Shown here piece by piece: positions 37,618 to 47,224 of a DNA stretch of 64,000 bases. The stretch comes from Macrococcus epidermidis (GTDB lineage Bacteria; Bacillota; Bacilli; Staphylococcales; Staphylococcaceae): NCBI RefSeq assembly GCF_003259695.1, contig NZ_PZJH01000001.1, positions 1,116,001 through 1,180,000 of the forward strand, read 5' to 3'. How positions within the stretch are numbered: the first letter of the stretch is position 1; each line of letters starts with the position of its first letter. Position numbers and translations under genes: made by a program. The notes beneath the pieces were generated by a model, which was not told where the DNA came from, searched no databases, and was given only the letters and a program-made list of their open reading frames with translations.

Positions 37618-38610
37618 CTACAAAAAATAAAATTCTTCATCATATTTCATTTTTGTATATTCAACTTCATTTTCTCTAATAAGAAAGTCATCAACTTTGT
37701 GAGGTAAATATTTACTATCTTTAAAAGTTCCCAATTTGTGATGTTCTTTCCCGAGCACTTCTTTAACTAAAGTCTTACCCACCCCAGTAAATTCAACAAC
37801 ATCTCTAACGGTAACACCACTATTTTTCAAAACATATATTGCGTCAAATGCAAGTCGAACAAGTTCTTTCTTTGTCATTTCACAACCACATGTACACTTG
37901 ACTTTTTTCGCGGTCTTTGGAACTTTTGGTAAAAATGCACGACATTTTGGACACTTTACACCCTTTTTCATTTCACTAAATGGATAGTAATGTATGCGTG
38001 GACTTCTTCCTTTATGATCATAGTGGTCCGCAAAAATACGAGCGATTTCCAATTCTTCTGATGTTACTTCACGCTGATTTAAATTCTCTACAATTCGATT
38101 AATGTCTTTATCAAATAATATTCTTTTATCACCATTAAACCCACTTACATTAAATTGTTCACCAACAAAAATTATAAAACTCAATACTTGATAACCAAAT
38201 CCCATTTTATCTACAAATCGCACTAATCTCATATGTTGTTTTGTTTGCAATGCTATAGGATTATGAATGACATAGCCATTTTCACTTATAAAATTACCAT
38301 CAACATAATTATATTGACCTTCATAATATTTCGTATCAAAATGCATAATCTTCCCATTTGATATAACAATAAAATCATACTGTGATTGACCGTTTAATCT
38401 AAGTCGCATATCCCACAACTTAGCTCCTCCACTACAATCTTTGATCCGCTCATAAAATTGTTCTTCACCTAGTAATCCTTTCTCAGTAGTAAACAAATTT
38501 TCTTTGTCAAAATCATCCATTTCATAGCGTTCTGCAACTTCTAAAATATACCGCTCATATTGATTTAATATCCGTGTCTTCAAAAACAAAGCTTCCACCT
38601 CATTTAACAT
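37618..38610 (-). CDS. NERD-domain (nuclease-related) protein with zinc ribbon
   Basis: 330 residues. Three parts can be seen. An N-terminal helical region is followed by a NERD-type core with GLLGEEQFYERI, LNGQSQYDFIVISNG and IMHFDTKYYEGQ (residues about 45-125), showing the E...D...K pattern of the PD-(D/E)XK fold. A zinc ribbon, CPKCRAFLP...CTCGC, comes at about 220-245. A C-terminal helix-turn-helix-like region VTVRDVVEFTGVGKTLVKEV ends the protein. Together this resembles a DNA-processing or defence-type enzyme, but NERD proteins are largely uncharacterised. No Shine-Dalgarno precedes the ATG; a promoter very close by suggests a nearly leaderless mRNA. It interrupts the rnhC-pheT neighbourhood. 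Confidence 0.75.
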   Translation of the reverse strand: MLNEVEALFLKTRILNQYERYILEVAERYEMDDFDKENLFTTEKGLLGEEQFYERIKDCSGGAKLWDMRLRLNGQSQYDFIVISNGKIMHFDTKYYEGQYNYVDGNFISENGYVIHNPIALQTKQHMRLVRFVDKMGFGYQVLSFIIFVGEQFNVSGFNGDKRILFDKDINRIVENLNQREVTSEELEIARIFADHYDHKGRSPRIHYYPFSEMKKGVKCPKCRAFLPKVPKTAKKVKCTCGCEMTKKELVRLAFDAIYVLKNSGVTVRDVVEFTGVGKTLVKEVLGKEHHKLGTFKDSKYLPHKVDDFLIRENEVEYTKMKYDEEFYFL

Positions 38611-38661
38611 ATGTTAACACAAAATAAATATACAACATCCATCATAAAATACACAACAAAA
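38604..38661 (-). promoter_or_regulatory. Promoter and palindrome at the start of the NERD gene
   Basis: TTGTGT and TATATT 18 bases apart (about 38623-38652) put the start of transcription within about ten bases of the ATG. A perfect 14-bp palindrome TTAACATATGTTAA (38604-38617) includes that ATG; it may be an operator. Confidence 0.4.
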
Positions 38662-38689
38662 AAGAAGCCATCGTAAATGATGACCTCTT
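38655..38689 (-). terminator. Terminator of pheST
   Basis: An 11-bp stem (38662-38672/38679-38689, with G-U pairs) and six T on the minus strand, ten bases after the pheT stop. Confidence 0.85.
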
Positions 38690-38697
38690 AACTAAAC

Positions 38698-41100
38698 TTA
38701 TCCTCTTAACTTCGCACCAGTTGCAGTTAAGTTTTCTAACACTTTATCGTAAATCGGTTTAATATCTTCATCTGTTAATGTTTGTTCTGGGTTTAAGAAT
38801 TCTAAACGTATTGCCACAGATTTCTTATCTAACGCAATATGTTCTCCCTCATAAACATCGAATACTTTTGCTGATTGTAATAACTTACTATCTGTTGCTT
38901 CAATCACTTTAATTAATTCCCCAGTGTCTAATGAGCGCTCAACTTCTAATGCAATATCTCTACTTGTGCCCGGAAACTTTGGAATCATGTTATAGATAAT
39001 CTGCCCTTGAGCATCATTTAATAAAGCTTTTAGGTCAAGTTCAAAAATATACGTTTCATTTAAGTCGTTTTCTGATTCAAATGAAGGATGTAACTGTCCG
39101 ATTATACCGACCTTTTTATCACCGACAAATATATCCGCACTACGTCCTGGATGTAATAATTCCTCTTCAGAACGACGATATTCAAACTTAATACCTAGAC
39201 GTTCGCTGATTGCTTCAACAATTCCTTTTACATGGAAGAAATCAACGGTTTCTTTTTTACCTTGATGATAACTCGGTGTTACCTCTCCAGTGATAATACC
39301 TGCAACATGTTCCTCTTCTGAAGGTAATTCAGAACCTTCAACTTTAAAGAACGTGTTTCCAACTTCATAAAATGCCACATTCTTCATTTGACGGGCATTA
39401 TTATAAACGATAACATCAACTAAATGTGGAATTAATGACTGACGTAATTCAGCATGATCAGCACTCATCGGCATAAGTAACTTAACAGTATCTGCTTTTT
39501 TCAATGCAAACTGTTGTGCTTTTTCCTTTGAAACTAATGCATACGTAATTGCCTGGTTTAAGCCTAGTCCTTGTAATAAAGATTTTACAGCACGACGTTT
39601 CGCTTGATAATCTGTAAGTCCAACCTGTTTATTCGTTTTCGTAACAGGTAACGTTGCAGGTAACGCATCATATCCATAAATACGAGCAACTTCTTCAACA
39701 AGATCTTCTTTAATTGTGATATCACCGCGACGACTTGGTACAACGACACTAAATGCATCACCATCCACTTTAGATTCAAATCCGAGACGCTCAAAAATAT
39801 TCTTAATTTCAGTGTTTGATATTTCGAATCCGATTAAACGATTAATATCTTCCGTCGTAATTTCAACATTTGTCGTTAATGCAGGTAATGTGCCAGCTGA
39901 TACGATACCGCTTAAAACTTCACCTTGCGCATTTTCCTGTAAGAGATAAGCTGCACGGTTTAACGCATCTTCTACAAATTCAGCTGCTACACCTTTTTCA
40001 AAGCGGCTTGAAGATTCTGAACGTAAGTTTAAGCGACCAGCAGTTTTACGAATATTAAGTGGTGCAAACATCGCTGATTCGATTAACACGTTCACTGTAT
40101 TATCAGTAACTTCTGAGAAATCTCCACCCATAACACCTGCTAATGCTACTGGTTTTTCACCGTTCGTAATTACGATATCTGATGATAATAATTTACGTTC
40201 CTGATCATCTAATGTCGTCATCACTTCTCCATCATTAGCATAACGCACTAAAATTTCTTTAGAGCCAATCTCGTCGTAATCAAACATATGTAAAGGTTGA
40301 CCAAATTCAAGCATCACATAGTTTGATACATCCACGACATTATTAATCGGACGAACGCCAGCTTTAATTAAACGACTTTGAATGTATTCCGGAGATGGTC
40401 CTATTTTTACATTTTTGACAATACGTGCTGCGTAATATGGACTTGCCTGCACGTCATCAATATGAATAGAAATGTAATCACTTGCTGCCGCTGCAATTTC
40501 TTTAATTTCAGAAATCGGGAATGATAAATCTTCTTCATATAATGCACTTGTTTCAAATGCTGTACCAATCATAGACATACAGTCGCTACGGTTTGGTGTA
40601 AGACCTAATTCCATCACCTCGTCATTTAAATCCAATGCTTCCAAGGCATCCTGACCTGGCTTAACATCGCCTGTAAATACATAGATACCTTCAGAATATT
40701 TCTCTGGAACAAGGTTTGAAGCAATACCTAATTCACCTAGTGAACAAATCATACCATTTGATTCAACACCACGTAATTTTGCTTTTTTAATTTTAATACC
40801 ACCTGGTAAACGTCCACCCGGTAAACAAACGATGACATGCTGCCCTGCATCAACGTTAGGTGCACCACATACGATTTGTAATGTTTCCTCACCAACATTA
40901 ACCTGGCAAACATTTAATTTGTCAGCATCCGGATGTTTTTCTTTTGACTCGACATAACCGACAACTAAATTTTTTATATCTTTTTTATAGTCAATAATTT
41001 CTTCTATCTCAATACCGCTTCGCGTGATCTTTTCAGCAAGCTCTTCTACCGGTAGATCAACTTTAACGTAATCACTTAACCATTCTTTACTTACTAACAT
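38698..41100 (-). CDS. pheT: Phenylalanyl-tRNA synthetase beta subunit
   Basis: 800 residues, normal. The OB-fold tRNA-binding domain (about residues 40-155, [16 protein letters not shown] and [12 protein letters not shown]), the B3/B4 editing domain, B5 and a C-terminal ferredoxin-like anticodon-binding domain ([15 protein letters not shown]) are in order. The ATG at 41100 ([15 protein letters not shown]) stands eight bases after GGAGG; other in-frame starts lie on top of that site. It overlaps pheS by 14 bases. Confidence 0.97.
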   Translation of the reverse strand: MLVSKEWLSDYVKVDLPVEELAEKITRSGIEIEEIIDYKKDIKNLVVGYVESKEKHPDADKLNVCQVNVGEETLQIVCGAPNVDAGQHVIVCLPGGRLPGGIKIKKAKLRGVESNGMICSLGELGIASNLVPEKYSEGIYVFTGDVKPGQDALEALDLNDEVMELGLTPNRSDCMSMIGTAFETSALYEEDLSFPISEIKEIAAAASDYISIHIDDVQASPYYAARIVKNVKIGPSPEYIQSRLIKAGVRPINNVVDVSNYVMLEFGQPLHMFDYDEIGSKEILVRYANDGEVMTTLDDQERKLLSSDIVITNGEKPVALAGVMGGDFSEVTDNTVNVLIESAMFAPLNIRKTAGRLNLRSESSSRFEKGVAAEFVEDALNRAAYLLQENAQGEVLSGIVSAGTLPALTTNVEITTEDINRLIGFEISNTEIKNIFERLGFESKVDGDAFSVVVPSRRGDITIKEDLVEEVARIYGYDALPATLPVTKTNKQVGLTDYQAKRRAVKSLLQGLGLNQAITYALVSKEKAQQFALKKADTVKLLMPMSADHAELRQSLIPHLVDVIVYNNARQMKNVAFYEVGNTFFKVEGSELPSEEEHVAGIITGEVTPSYHQGKKETVDFFHVKGIVEAISERLGIKFEYRRSEEELLHPGRSADIFVGDKKVGIIGQLHPSFESENDLNETYIFELDLKALLNDAQGQIIYNMIPKFPGTSRDIALEVERSLDTGELIKVIEATDSKLLQSAKVFDVYEGEHIALDKKSVAIRLEFLNPEQTLTDEDIKPIYDKVLENLTATGAKLRG

Positions 41101-42157
41101 CAACATTACCTCCATCTTCAGCACGTAAAAACTGTGTTACAAATCGTAAATCATTTGTATAGAAATGACGAATATCTTCAATACCATATTTCAACATCGC
41201 GATACGGTCAGGACCCATTCCAAATGCGAAACCAGAGTATTTCTTAGAATCAAATCCTGCCATCTCTAAAACGTTAGGATGCACCATACCTGCACCTAAA
41301 ATTTCAATCCAGCCGGTACCTTTACAAACGTTACACCCTTTACCTTTACATTTGAAGCAAGAAATATCGACTTCAACAGAAGGTTCTGTAAATGGGAAGA
41401 AACTTGGACGCAGACGAATTTCACGATCTTCACCGAACATTTTTTTCGCAAAGTATTCCAATGTTCCTTTTAAATCACTCATTTTAATATTCTCATCAAC
41501 AACTAAACCTTCGATTTGTGTAAATTGATGTGAATGCGTAGCATCATCTGAATCACGACGGTATACTTTACCTGGACAAATAATCTTTACAGGACCTTCG
41601 CCTTTACGTGACTCTAACGTACGTGCTTGAACAGGAGACGTGTGTGTACGCATTAATACTTCTTCAGAAATATAGAAACTATCCTGCATATCACGCGCCG
41701 GATGAGACTTCGGTAAGTTTAAAGCTTCAAAGTTATAATAATCACTTTCTACTTCATAACCTTCAACAACTTCATATCCTAAACCGACAAATAAATCTTC
41801 AATATCCTCGACAATACGATTTAATGGATGACTCGCACCACTCGTAAGTTCTTTACCTGGTAACGTGATATCTACTGTTTCACTTGCTAATTTACGGTTA
41901 ATTAATTCACGTTGGATTTTTTCTTCAACTTCAGCAATCGCTTTTTCAACCGTTTGACGCGCATCGTTTACCAGTTGACCAAACTTTGGTTTCTCTTCAT
42001 TCGGTAACGACTTCATTTCTTTCATTAAACCAGTGATGACACCTTTTTTACCTAAATAAGATACTTTAATATCCTGTAATTCTTTTTTCTCAGAAATCGA
42101 TTGTACTTTTTGAACAGCTTCTTCTTTCAATGCTTGTAATTTATCTTTTAACTCCAT
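41087..42157 (-). CDS. pheS: Phenylalanyl-tRNA synthetase alpha subunit
   Basis: 356 residues. Class II catalytic subunit: an N-terminal coiled coil that binds tRNA, motif 2 around [22 protein letters not shown], and motif 3 in [19 protein letters not shown] small cysteine cluster [17 protein letters not shown] is the zinc-like insert common in Firmicute PheS. Preceded by AGGAGG and a T-box leader for phenylalanine. Confidence 0.97.
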   Translation of the reverse strand: MELKDKLQALKEEAVQKVQSISEKKELQDIKVSYLGKKGVITGLMKEMKSLPNEEKPKFGQLVNDARQTVEKAIAEVEEKIQRELINRKLASETVDITLPGKELTSGASHPLNRIVEDIEDLFVGLGYEVVEGYEVESDYYNFEALNLPKSHPARDMQDSFYISEEVLMRTHTSPVQARTLESRKGEGPVKIICPGKVYRRDSDDATHSHQFTQIEGLVVDENIKMSDLKGTLEYFAKKMFGEDREIRLRPSFFPFTEPSVEVDISCFKCKGKGCNVCKGTGWIEILGAGMVHPNVLEMAGFDSKKYSGFAFGMGPDRIAMLKYGIEDIRHFYTNDLRFVTQFLRAEDGGNVDVSK

Positions 42158-42183
42158 CGTGATGCCTCCTTAAATTTTTAGAA

Positions 42184-42410
42184 ACAAAAAAATCCTCCCC
42201 ATCCCTGAATAAGGGACGAAAAGAATTCCGCGGTACCACCCAAATTTGCACAAATGTGCACACTTGTTGATGATAACGGTGTCCACCGGCTTAACTTCTT
42301 ATTAAGCAACCAAAAAGATGAAAAAATATGTATCGATGACTATCTCTCACCAAACGATAGCTCTCTGAACATGTCCACATATTACGTCTTTTTATCGGTT
42401 CTTTATTTCA
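42184..42410 (-). promoter_or_regulatory. T-box leader of pheST (tRNA-Phe sensing)
   Basis: The T-box core GGGTGGTACCGCGGAATT is at 42224-42241 on the minus strand. It is followed by a terminator hairpin (CGTCCCTT/AGGGATGGGG) with a T-run. Further upstream a TTC (Phe) at 42320-42322 lies in a likely specifier loop. Confidence 0.93.
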
Positions 42411-42419
42411 TTAACATTT

Positions 42420-42448
42420 ATTATAATCAATAAAAAAATTATATTCAA
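42420..42448 (-). promoter_or_regulatory. Promoter of pheST
   Basis: TTGAAT (42443-42448) and a perfect TATAAT (42420-42425) separated by 17 bases, at the start of the T-box leader. Confidence 0.85.
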
Positions 42449-42449
42449 C

Positions 42450-42656
42450 CTATAAATCATTGCGTTTATCACGCTTTTCTAAATCTCGTATGCGTCGTTC
42501 AAGTTTATTTAAGTTTTTAAGACGTCTTAAAGAATAGACAAACAATGAAATGATTAACAAAATCATTAACAATGAAAAAATACTGAATAGTAACGTACCC
42601 CATTCTACACTTGAAGACGCGTTTAACAGCAGCTGGAAGTTAAATATGTTCTCCAT
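42450..42656 (-). CDS. Small single-pass membrane protein with charged C-terminal helix
   Basis: 68 residues: a short exposed start MENIFNFQLLLNASSSVEWG, one strong membrane helix (TLLFSIFSLLMILLIISLFV) and a highly charged predicted helix RRLKNLNKLERRIRDLEKRD. The start overlaps the preceding 177-residue gene by 17 bases, so translational coupling is likely; the nearest AGGAG is 13 bases away, longer than ideal. It is the third gene of a run of three small membrane genes with no recognised family. Confidence 0.55.
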   Translation of the reverse strand: MENIFNFQLLLNASSSVEWGTLLFSIFSLLMILLIISLFVYSLRRLKNLNKLERRIRDLEKRDKRNDL

Positions 42657-43173
42657 GTATTTTATACAGCTCCTTCTCTTCTTCAGTTTCATAAGAATTA
42701 TTACCAAACACAAGATTTAATATCACGACAAAGAAGATAATTTCATGTGTAAAAGTTACTTTACCTTGATGGTATCGATAAAAGCTCCAGAAAATGATAA
42801 AACTAAATCCAATAACCAGAATGAGGATTCTAATTACCCAATTGATATTTTTGAAATTAGCTCGTTTAATTTCAAAGGGTAATTGAATGACTTTCATCAT
42901 TATTACAGCCAGTGTAAATAACAGAGAAAACTTGAAATCATCTAACGAACTCAATCGATCTTGTTCTTTAATCGGCAAATCGTAATATGCATCTGACTGT
43001 ATAAAAGTATCATTTAAAAAGAAGACATAGATTAAAAAAATTGCAAGCGGAATAAATGTTAGTACAGAAATATAAAGTCTTTGGTTACGATATTGCTTAA
43101 CACCCATCTTGTATTTTGTATCGAAGAGAGTGGCGAAGTAAAATGCTAGTTCTCTTTTTAATTGTGTGATCAT
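42640..43173 (-). CDS. Hypothetical four-helix membrane protein (paralogue 2)
   Basis: 177 residues with about four hydrophobic segments and a charged tail ending ETEEEKELYKIHGEHI. N-terminus MITQLKRELAFYFATLFD, then NQRLYISVLTFIPLAIFLI. It shares layout and scattered residues with the next gene upstream (start ...FYF..LFD/FFD, a KQYRNQ/RYKKQN basic patch, then a first membrane segment), so the two look like diverged tandem duplicates. TAATG overlap with that gene and AAGGAG support the start. Function unknown. Confidence 0.75.
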   Translation of the reverse strand: MITQLKRELAFYFATLFDTKYKMGVKQYRNQRLYISVLTFIPLAIFLIYVFFLNDTFIQSDAYYDLPIKEQDRLSSLDDFKFSLLFTLAVIMMKVIQLPFEIKRANFKNINWVIRILILVIGFSFIIFWSFYRYHQGKVTFTHEIIFFVVILNLVFGNNSYETEEEKELYKIHGEHI

Positions 43174-43661
43174 TATGTTTCTCCTTCCAGAAGTTCATCA
43201 TTTCCAATCCATATAAACTGAGACAATATTAAAACACCAAATGTTGTTCTCATTAATTCAGGTTGTCTGTTCAGAAATAATATGAGGTTTATTACAATAT
43301 AGATTAGATATAGCATTAGTAAATACAAAATTGGCTTTCTCCAATTTTTTCCTCGTGCATTATAACGATGTATTTCATTTGATACCTGAATGATATGAAT
43401 CAATAGAAAAAATATACCTGCAAAGACAACATAAAATATGCTTTGATTCATATGATACTGCTCATATGCCTTGTCTTCCATTTTTATCAATTCATTGAAA
43501 GCAAGTTCATCATAAAATTTAATAAATAAAAAGAATGTCGGAATTGCGAGTATTAGAATAATAATAAAACTAATCGTATTTTGTTTCTTATATCTCGCTT
43601 TATTTACACTAGTATCGAAATCAAAAAAATGTTTAAAGTAAAATTGTATCTCTTCCTTCAT
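43173..43661 (-). CDS. Hypothetical four-helix membrane protein (paralogue 1)
   Basis: 162 residues, starting MKEEIQFYFKHFFDFD and followed by ARYKKQNTISFIIILILAIPTF. Four hydrophobic segments alternate with charged loops (NARGKNWRKP between helices 2 and 3). AAGGAG precedes the ATG. First gene of a three-gene membrane cluster. I recognise no family; an ABC- or bacteriocin-related accessory role is possible only as speculation. Confidence 0.75.
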   Translation of the reverse strand: MKEEIQFYFKHFFDFDTSVNKARYKKQNTISFIIILILAIPTFFLFIKFYDELAFNELIKMEDKAYEQYHMNQSIFYVVFAGIFFLLIHIIQVSNEIHRYNARGKNWRKPILYLLMLYLIYIVINLILFLNRQPELMRTTFGVLILSQFIWIGNDELLEGET

Positions 43662-43742
43662 TCACACCAACTCCTTATACCAATAATAACATTTTATTAC
43701 AATTTATTTCATCCATTTTGTTACAGTTCCAAAAAAATATAC

Positions 43743-43773
43743 AAAAAAATAACCCTTCAAACAGAAGAGTTAT
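43743..43773 (-). terminator. Terminator of the NTF2-like gene
   Basis: A 10-bp stem (43749-43758/43764-43773) that includes the stop codon at 43770, followed by a T-run on the minus strand. Confidence 0.82.
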
Positions 43774-44135
43774 ATCGTATGCTTAATCCCCATCACCATA
43801 TCGAGTCTTACTAAATTATTAAATTGAGCACCTTTTCTAAAGAATAAAGTGCATAATGCTTTGTCTTCAATCAATTCATGACGATTATTTTCGCGTGTAA
43901 TCTCAACCACTACAATACTACTTTCACTTTTCTGCGCATTATAGATGACTTCAAAATCCCACTCTTGATCGGATTCAAACCGTTGCTGTAATAAATCAAT
44001 TAATCCATCATAATCCATTACAATTTCTTCACATTCATTATTGATAAAAGTTGCTTTAATATCATGCGAAATAATTTTTTTAATTTGCACTATATCCTGA
44101 TTACTCCATGCAGCTAAAAAATGAAAATACGCCAT
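43770..44135 (-). CDS. NTF2-like (SnoaL-type) small protein
   Basis: 121 residues. The pattern of an N-terminal helix pair (HFLAAWSNQDIVQIKKIISHDI), DYDGLIDLLQQRF and later beta strands (WDFEVIYNAQKSESSIVVVEIT, KALCTLFFRKGAQFNNLVRLDMVMG) fits the cone-shaped NTF2-like fold that often binds small hydrophobic ligands. No catalytic residues can be named. The start is uncertain: the ATG at 44135 or a GTG two codons upstream. It follows the TrmH gene by about 27 bases and likely shares its transcript. Confidence 0.6.
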   Translation of the reverse strand: MAYFHFLAAWSNQDIVQIKKIISHDIKATFINNECEEIVMDYDGLIDLLQQRFESDQEWDFEVIYNAQKSESSIVVVEITRENNRHELIEDKALCTLFFRKGAQFNNLVRLDMVMGIKHTI

Positions 44136-44162
44136 GCCCACACTTCTCTCTATTTTATGTTG

Positions 44163-44900
44163 TTAAATCAAGTGATACATTAATATACCTGCACATACTG
44201 CCACATTTAAACTTTCAGCTTTACCGTGTATCGGTACATAAAGATTTATGTCCGTTTGATCAAGTATCGCCTGATCTACACCTTGTCCTTCATTACCAAG
44301 GACTAATAAAAATGAATCCGTTTTTTCAACTTGATGATAGTCTACTGAATTTTCAAGACTTGTTCCCATAACTTTACCATCCACTTTTTGTCTTGCCTCT
44401 TCAAAATCCATCTCTATGACCGGAATATGAAAGACACTGCCTTGTGAGGCACGTAACACTTTATCGTTATAAATATCGACTGTGCCTTTCGCTATAATTA
44501 CAGCATCTATACCTGCAGCATCTGCGGTACGAATAATTGTGCCGACATTGCCGGGATCCTGTATGCGATCCAGATAAACTGCGCGGTTCAATGTAACGTC
44601 GTCGATTGATGGCATATTACAAACTGCATAAATACCTTGAGGTGCTTCAGTTTGAGATAATTTCTCTGCAATCTTAAATGTTATTTCGTATTGCTGTTTA
44701 CTGTTCTCAACCATTACTTCAGTCAACTTATCAGGATTTACAGTCAAGATCATTTCAATATCAATATTACTTTTTGCTGCTTCTTCTACTAAATGAAATC
44801 CTTCAAGTAAAAATTGACCTGTTTTCTTACGCTCTTTTCTTGCATGTAGTTTTGCAATCTGTTTAATTTTAAGATTGTTTACTGATTCTATAAGTTCCAT
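44163..44900 (-). CDS. TrmH/SpoU-family RNA 2'-O-methyltransferase (YsgA-like)
   Basis: 245 residues. N-terminal L30e-like substrate domain (KLHARKERKKTGQFLLEGFHLVEEA) and the SPOUT knot motifs RIQDPGNVGTIIRTADAAG, LVLGNEGQGV and YVPIHGKAESLNVAVCAGI. SAM-dependent methylation of rRNA or tRNA; the exact site is not evident. In Bacillus the homologous ysgA also lies close to pheST. Confidence 0.93.
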   Translation of the reverse strand: MELIESVNNLKIKQIAKLHARKERKKTGQFLLEGFHLVEEAAKSNIDIEMILTVNPDKLTEVMVENSKQQYEITFKIAEKLSQTEAPQGIYAVCNMPSIDDVTLNRAVYLDRIQDPGNVGTIIRTADAAGIDAVIIAKGTVDIYNDKVLRASQGSVFHIPVIEMDFEEARQKVDGKVMGTSLENSVDYHQVEKTDSFLLVLGNEGQGVDQAILDQTDINLYVPIHGKAESLNVAVCAGILMYHLI

Positions 44901-44929
44901 ACGTTACCTCGCTTATTATTCTTATCTTA

Positions 44930-45373
44930 TTATGACTCTTTTTCATGCATAATGATACTAAATCCTTCTCTTTTTTGTGATAAACCTTCCATGACTTTAT
45001 ACCAGTCATAACCATGTTCAGAAAACATTTCATCCATCAAATCTCTTTGTGCTTGATTTAACTTCTCAATTAAAGCATAGCCTGACGGCGTGGGATGTAA
45101 TTCCTTCAGTCGCTTATCATTGGTTGCTGTTTTTTCTTTAATGAGCGCTTTTTCTTTTAATACTTTTAATGTATTGTGTGAACCTTGCTTAGAAATTTCA
45201 AGCACTTGAAGTAATTCTTTTTGTGTAATCCCCGGTTTCATACAAATGAAAAATAGAAAACGGTGATGTTGTCGCTGCATGCCATATTGTTCTATAATCT
45301 CGTCAGCTGTGGTGATATACGTCTTATAGGCAAAATAAAATAGTAAATGTTCATTGTCACGATCCGGCGTCAT
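44930..45373 (-). CDS. MarR-family regulator, divergent from the decarboxylase gene
   Basis: 147 residues with a MarR winged helix: FFICMKPGITQKELLQVLEISKQGSH and a wing with KTATNDKRLKELHPTPSGY. The ATG at 45373 (MTPDRDNEHLLF) has AAGGAG in front; upstream codons overlap the promoter. It is divergently transcribed from the 2-oxo acid decarboxylase gene with only 137 bases between start codons, and a 15-bp palindrome covers the decarboxylase -35 box, so it probably represses that gene and perhaps itself. Confidence 0.88.
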   Translation of the reverse strand: MTPDRDNEHLLFYFAYKTYITTADEIIEQYGMQRQHHRFLFFICMKPGITQKELLQVLEISKQGSHNTLKVLKEKALIKEKTATNDKRLKELHPTPSGYALIEKLNQAQRDLMDEMFSEHGYDWYKVMEGLSQKREGFSIIMHEKES

Positions 45374-45401
45374 TGTATTCTCCTTTAATATACTTATCTT
45401 T

Positions 45402-45475
45402 ATTATACCCACTATTGCACTTATTTCAATTAATAGGTCAATAGTGTTGACTTATTATTTTTCACATATTATATT
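45402..45475. promoter_or_regulatory. Divergent MarR / decarboxylase promoters with palindromic operator
   Basis: Plus strand: TTGACT (45447-45452), 17 bases, TATATT (45470-45475). Minus strand: TTGAAA (45424-45429), 16 bases, TATAAT (45402-45407). GTCAATAGTGTTGAC (45437-45451) is a perfect-arm palindrome over the plus -35 box. The word CAATAGTG also occurs inverted in the minus promoter spacer, giving two likely regulator half-sites or sites. Confidence 0.7.
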
Positions 45476-45510
45476 AAAGAAAGAATAATTAATATAAGGA
45501 GAGAATATTG

Positions 45511-47157
45511 ATGAAACAAAGAATCGGTCAACTATTATTAGATACATTAGCAGTAAACGGCGTAGATAAAATGTTTGGTGTGCCCGGTGACTTTACATTA
45601 GCCTTTTTAGATGATGTTGTACGACATGACAAAATTGAATGGATTGGTAACACGAATGAATTAAACGCAGCGTATGCAGCAGATGGTTATGCACGTGTTA
45701 AAGGATTAGCTGCAGTGAGTACAACTTTTGGTGTAGGTGAATTAAGTGCGGTCAATGGTATTGCCGGAAGTTATGCCGAACGCGTACCTGTTATAAAGAT
45801 TGCTGGTGGACCATCAAGTATCGCTCAGCAAGAAGGACGATACGTTCATCATTCATTAGGTGAAGGTGTGTTTGATGCTTATTCTAAAATGTATGAACAC
45901 ATTACTTGTGCAACAACAATTTTGACAGTTGAAAATGCGCAAACAGAAATACCACGCGTAATCAATGCAGCTATTCGTGAACGTCGTCCTGTTCATATTC
46001 ATTTACCGATAGATGTTGCATTAACAGAAATTGAAGTAACAGATGCTCCTGTTGCGTATCAGCACGCAGCAAAAGACGTATCACAGTATATCGAAGCAGT
46101 TAAAGAAAGATTATCAAAAGCAAAACAACCTGTATTCATTGTAGGTCATGAAATTAATTCATTTGATCTACACGATAAACTTGAACAACTTGCAGACTTA
46201 ACAAATATTCCGGTAGCTCAATTATCACTCGGTAAATCAGCCTTTAATGAAGAAAATAATAAATATTTAGGTATCTTTGACGGAAAAATTGCTGAGGAAA
46301 ATGTACGTAACTATGTAAATAACTCAGATTGTATTATTAATTTAGGAGCAAAATTAACTGACTCAGCGACTGCTGGATTCAGCTATGAATTTGACGTTAA
46401 CGACGTTATCTTCATGAATCAAAATGACTTTAAAGCTGGCAGTGTTGTAAGTGATGACGTTTCAATCATCGATTTAGTAGATGGATTATTGACATTAGAC
46501 TATAAGAATAGTGCCGACTATCCTAAATTTAAACGCTCTGAGATGAATTATGTATTAAATGATGAACCGTTAGTTCAGGAAAACTATTTTAAATTAGTTA
46601 ATGCCTTCTTAGAAAAAGATGATATCTTACTTGCCGAACAAGGGACATCATTCTTTGGCGCATATGATTTATCACTTTATAAAGGCAATCAATATATCGG
46701 ACAACCATTATGGGGATCAATCGGTTATACATTCCCGGCATTACTAGGAAGCCAACATGCCGATGTAAACCGTCGTAACCTATTACTGATTGGAGATGGG
46801 TCTTTACAATTAACAGTTCAAGCATTATCAACAATGATTCGCACAGGCATTAAACCGATCATCTTCGTTATCAATAACGATGGTTATACTGTAGAAAGAC
46901 TCATTCACGGTATGGAAGAACCATATAATGATATTAAAATGTGGAACTATAAACAGTTACCAGAAACATTTGGTGCAAAAGATGAAGTTGTTGTACACGA
47001 CGCGAAAACTTCGAACGAATTGAAAGCTGTAATGGATAAAATTAAAGCGGATAAAGATCACTTACATTTCGTTGAAATCCATATGGCAGTTCAAGATGCA
47101 CCGAAAAAATTAATCGACATCTCTAAAGCATTTGCAGAAGCAAATAAAAAAGCATAA
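45511..47157 (+). CDS. Thiamine diphosphate-dependent 2-oxo acid decarboxylase (indolepyruvate/ketoisovalerate decarboxylase type)
   Basis: 548 residues, full length. The catalytic glutamate is in GNTNELNAAYAADGYAR, followed by the glycine-rich FGVGELSAVNG. The HH motif of the decarboxylase group is in GRYVHHSLGEG, and the ThDP-binding GDGSLQLTVQAL...NNDGYTVE lies at about residues 430-465. It decarboxylates branched-chain or aromatic 2-oxo acids to aldehydes, giving malty or fusel aromas; the exact substrate cannot be read off. ATG at 45511 after AAGGAG. A strong terminator follows. Regulated by the divergent MarR protein (inference). Confidence 0.9.
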   Translation: MKQRIGQLLLDTLAVNGVDKMFGVPGDFTLAFLDDVVRHDKIEWIGNTNELNAAYAADGYARVKGLAAVSTTFGVGELSAVNGIAGSYAERVPVIKIAGGPSSIAQQEGRYVHHSLGEGVFDAYSKMYEHITCATTILTVENAQTEIPRVINAAIRERRPVHIHLPIDVALTEIEVTDAPVAYQHAAKDVSQYIEAVKERLSKAKQPVFIVGHEINSFDLHDKLEQLADLTNIPVAQLSLGKSAFNEENNKYLGIFDGKIAEENVRNYVNNSDCIINLGAKLTDSATAGFSYEFDVNDVIFMNQNDFKAGSVVSDDVSIIDLVDGLLTLDYKNSADYPKFKRSEMNYVLNDEPLVQENYFKLVNAFLEKDDILLAEQGTSFFGAYDLSLYKGNQYIGQPLWGSIGYTFPALLGSQHADVNRRNLLLIGDGSLQLTVQALSTMIRTGIKPIIFVINNDGYTVERLIHGMEEPYNDIKMWNYKQLPETFGAKDEVVVHDAKTSNELKAVMDKIKADKDHLHFVEIHMAVQDAPKKLIDISKAFAEANKKA

Positions 47158-47162
47158 TATTT

Positions 47163-47206
47163 AACCCCCGTTTACTCATAAATATGAGGAGACGGGGGTT
47201 TCTTTG
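47163..47206 (+). terminator. Terminator of the decarboxylase gene
   Basis: A 9-bp GC-rich stem AACCCCCGT/ACGGGGGTT (47163-47171/47192-47200) with an inner CTCAT/ATGAG helix, followed by TTTCTTTG. Confidence 0.9.
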
Positions 47207-47224
47207 ATTATGGATACCATAATA

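Noticed and set aside
37618-38610. Restriction-modification or phage-defence island
   Set aside because: Only a single NERD-like gene, with no methylase, helicase, integrase or flanking repeats; not enough for a system call.
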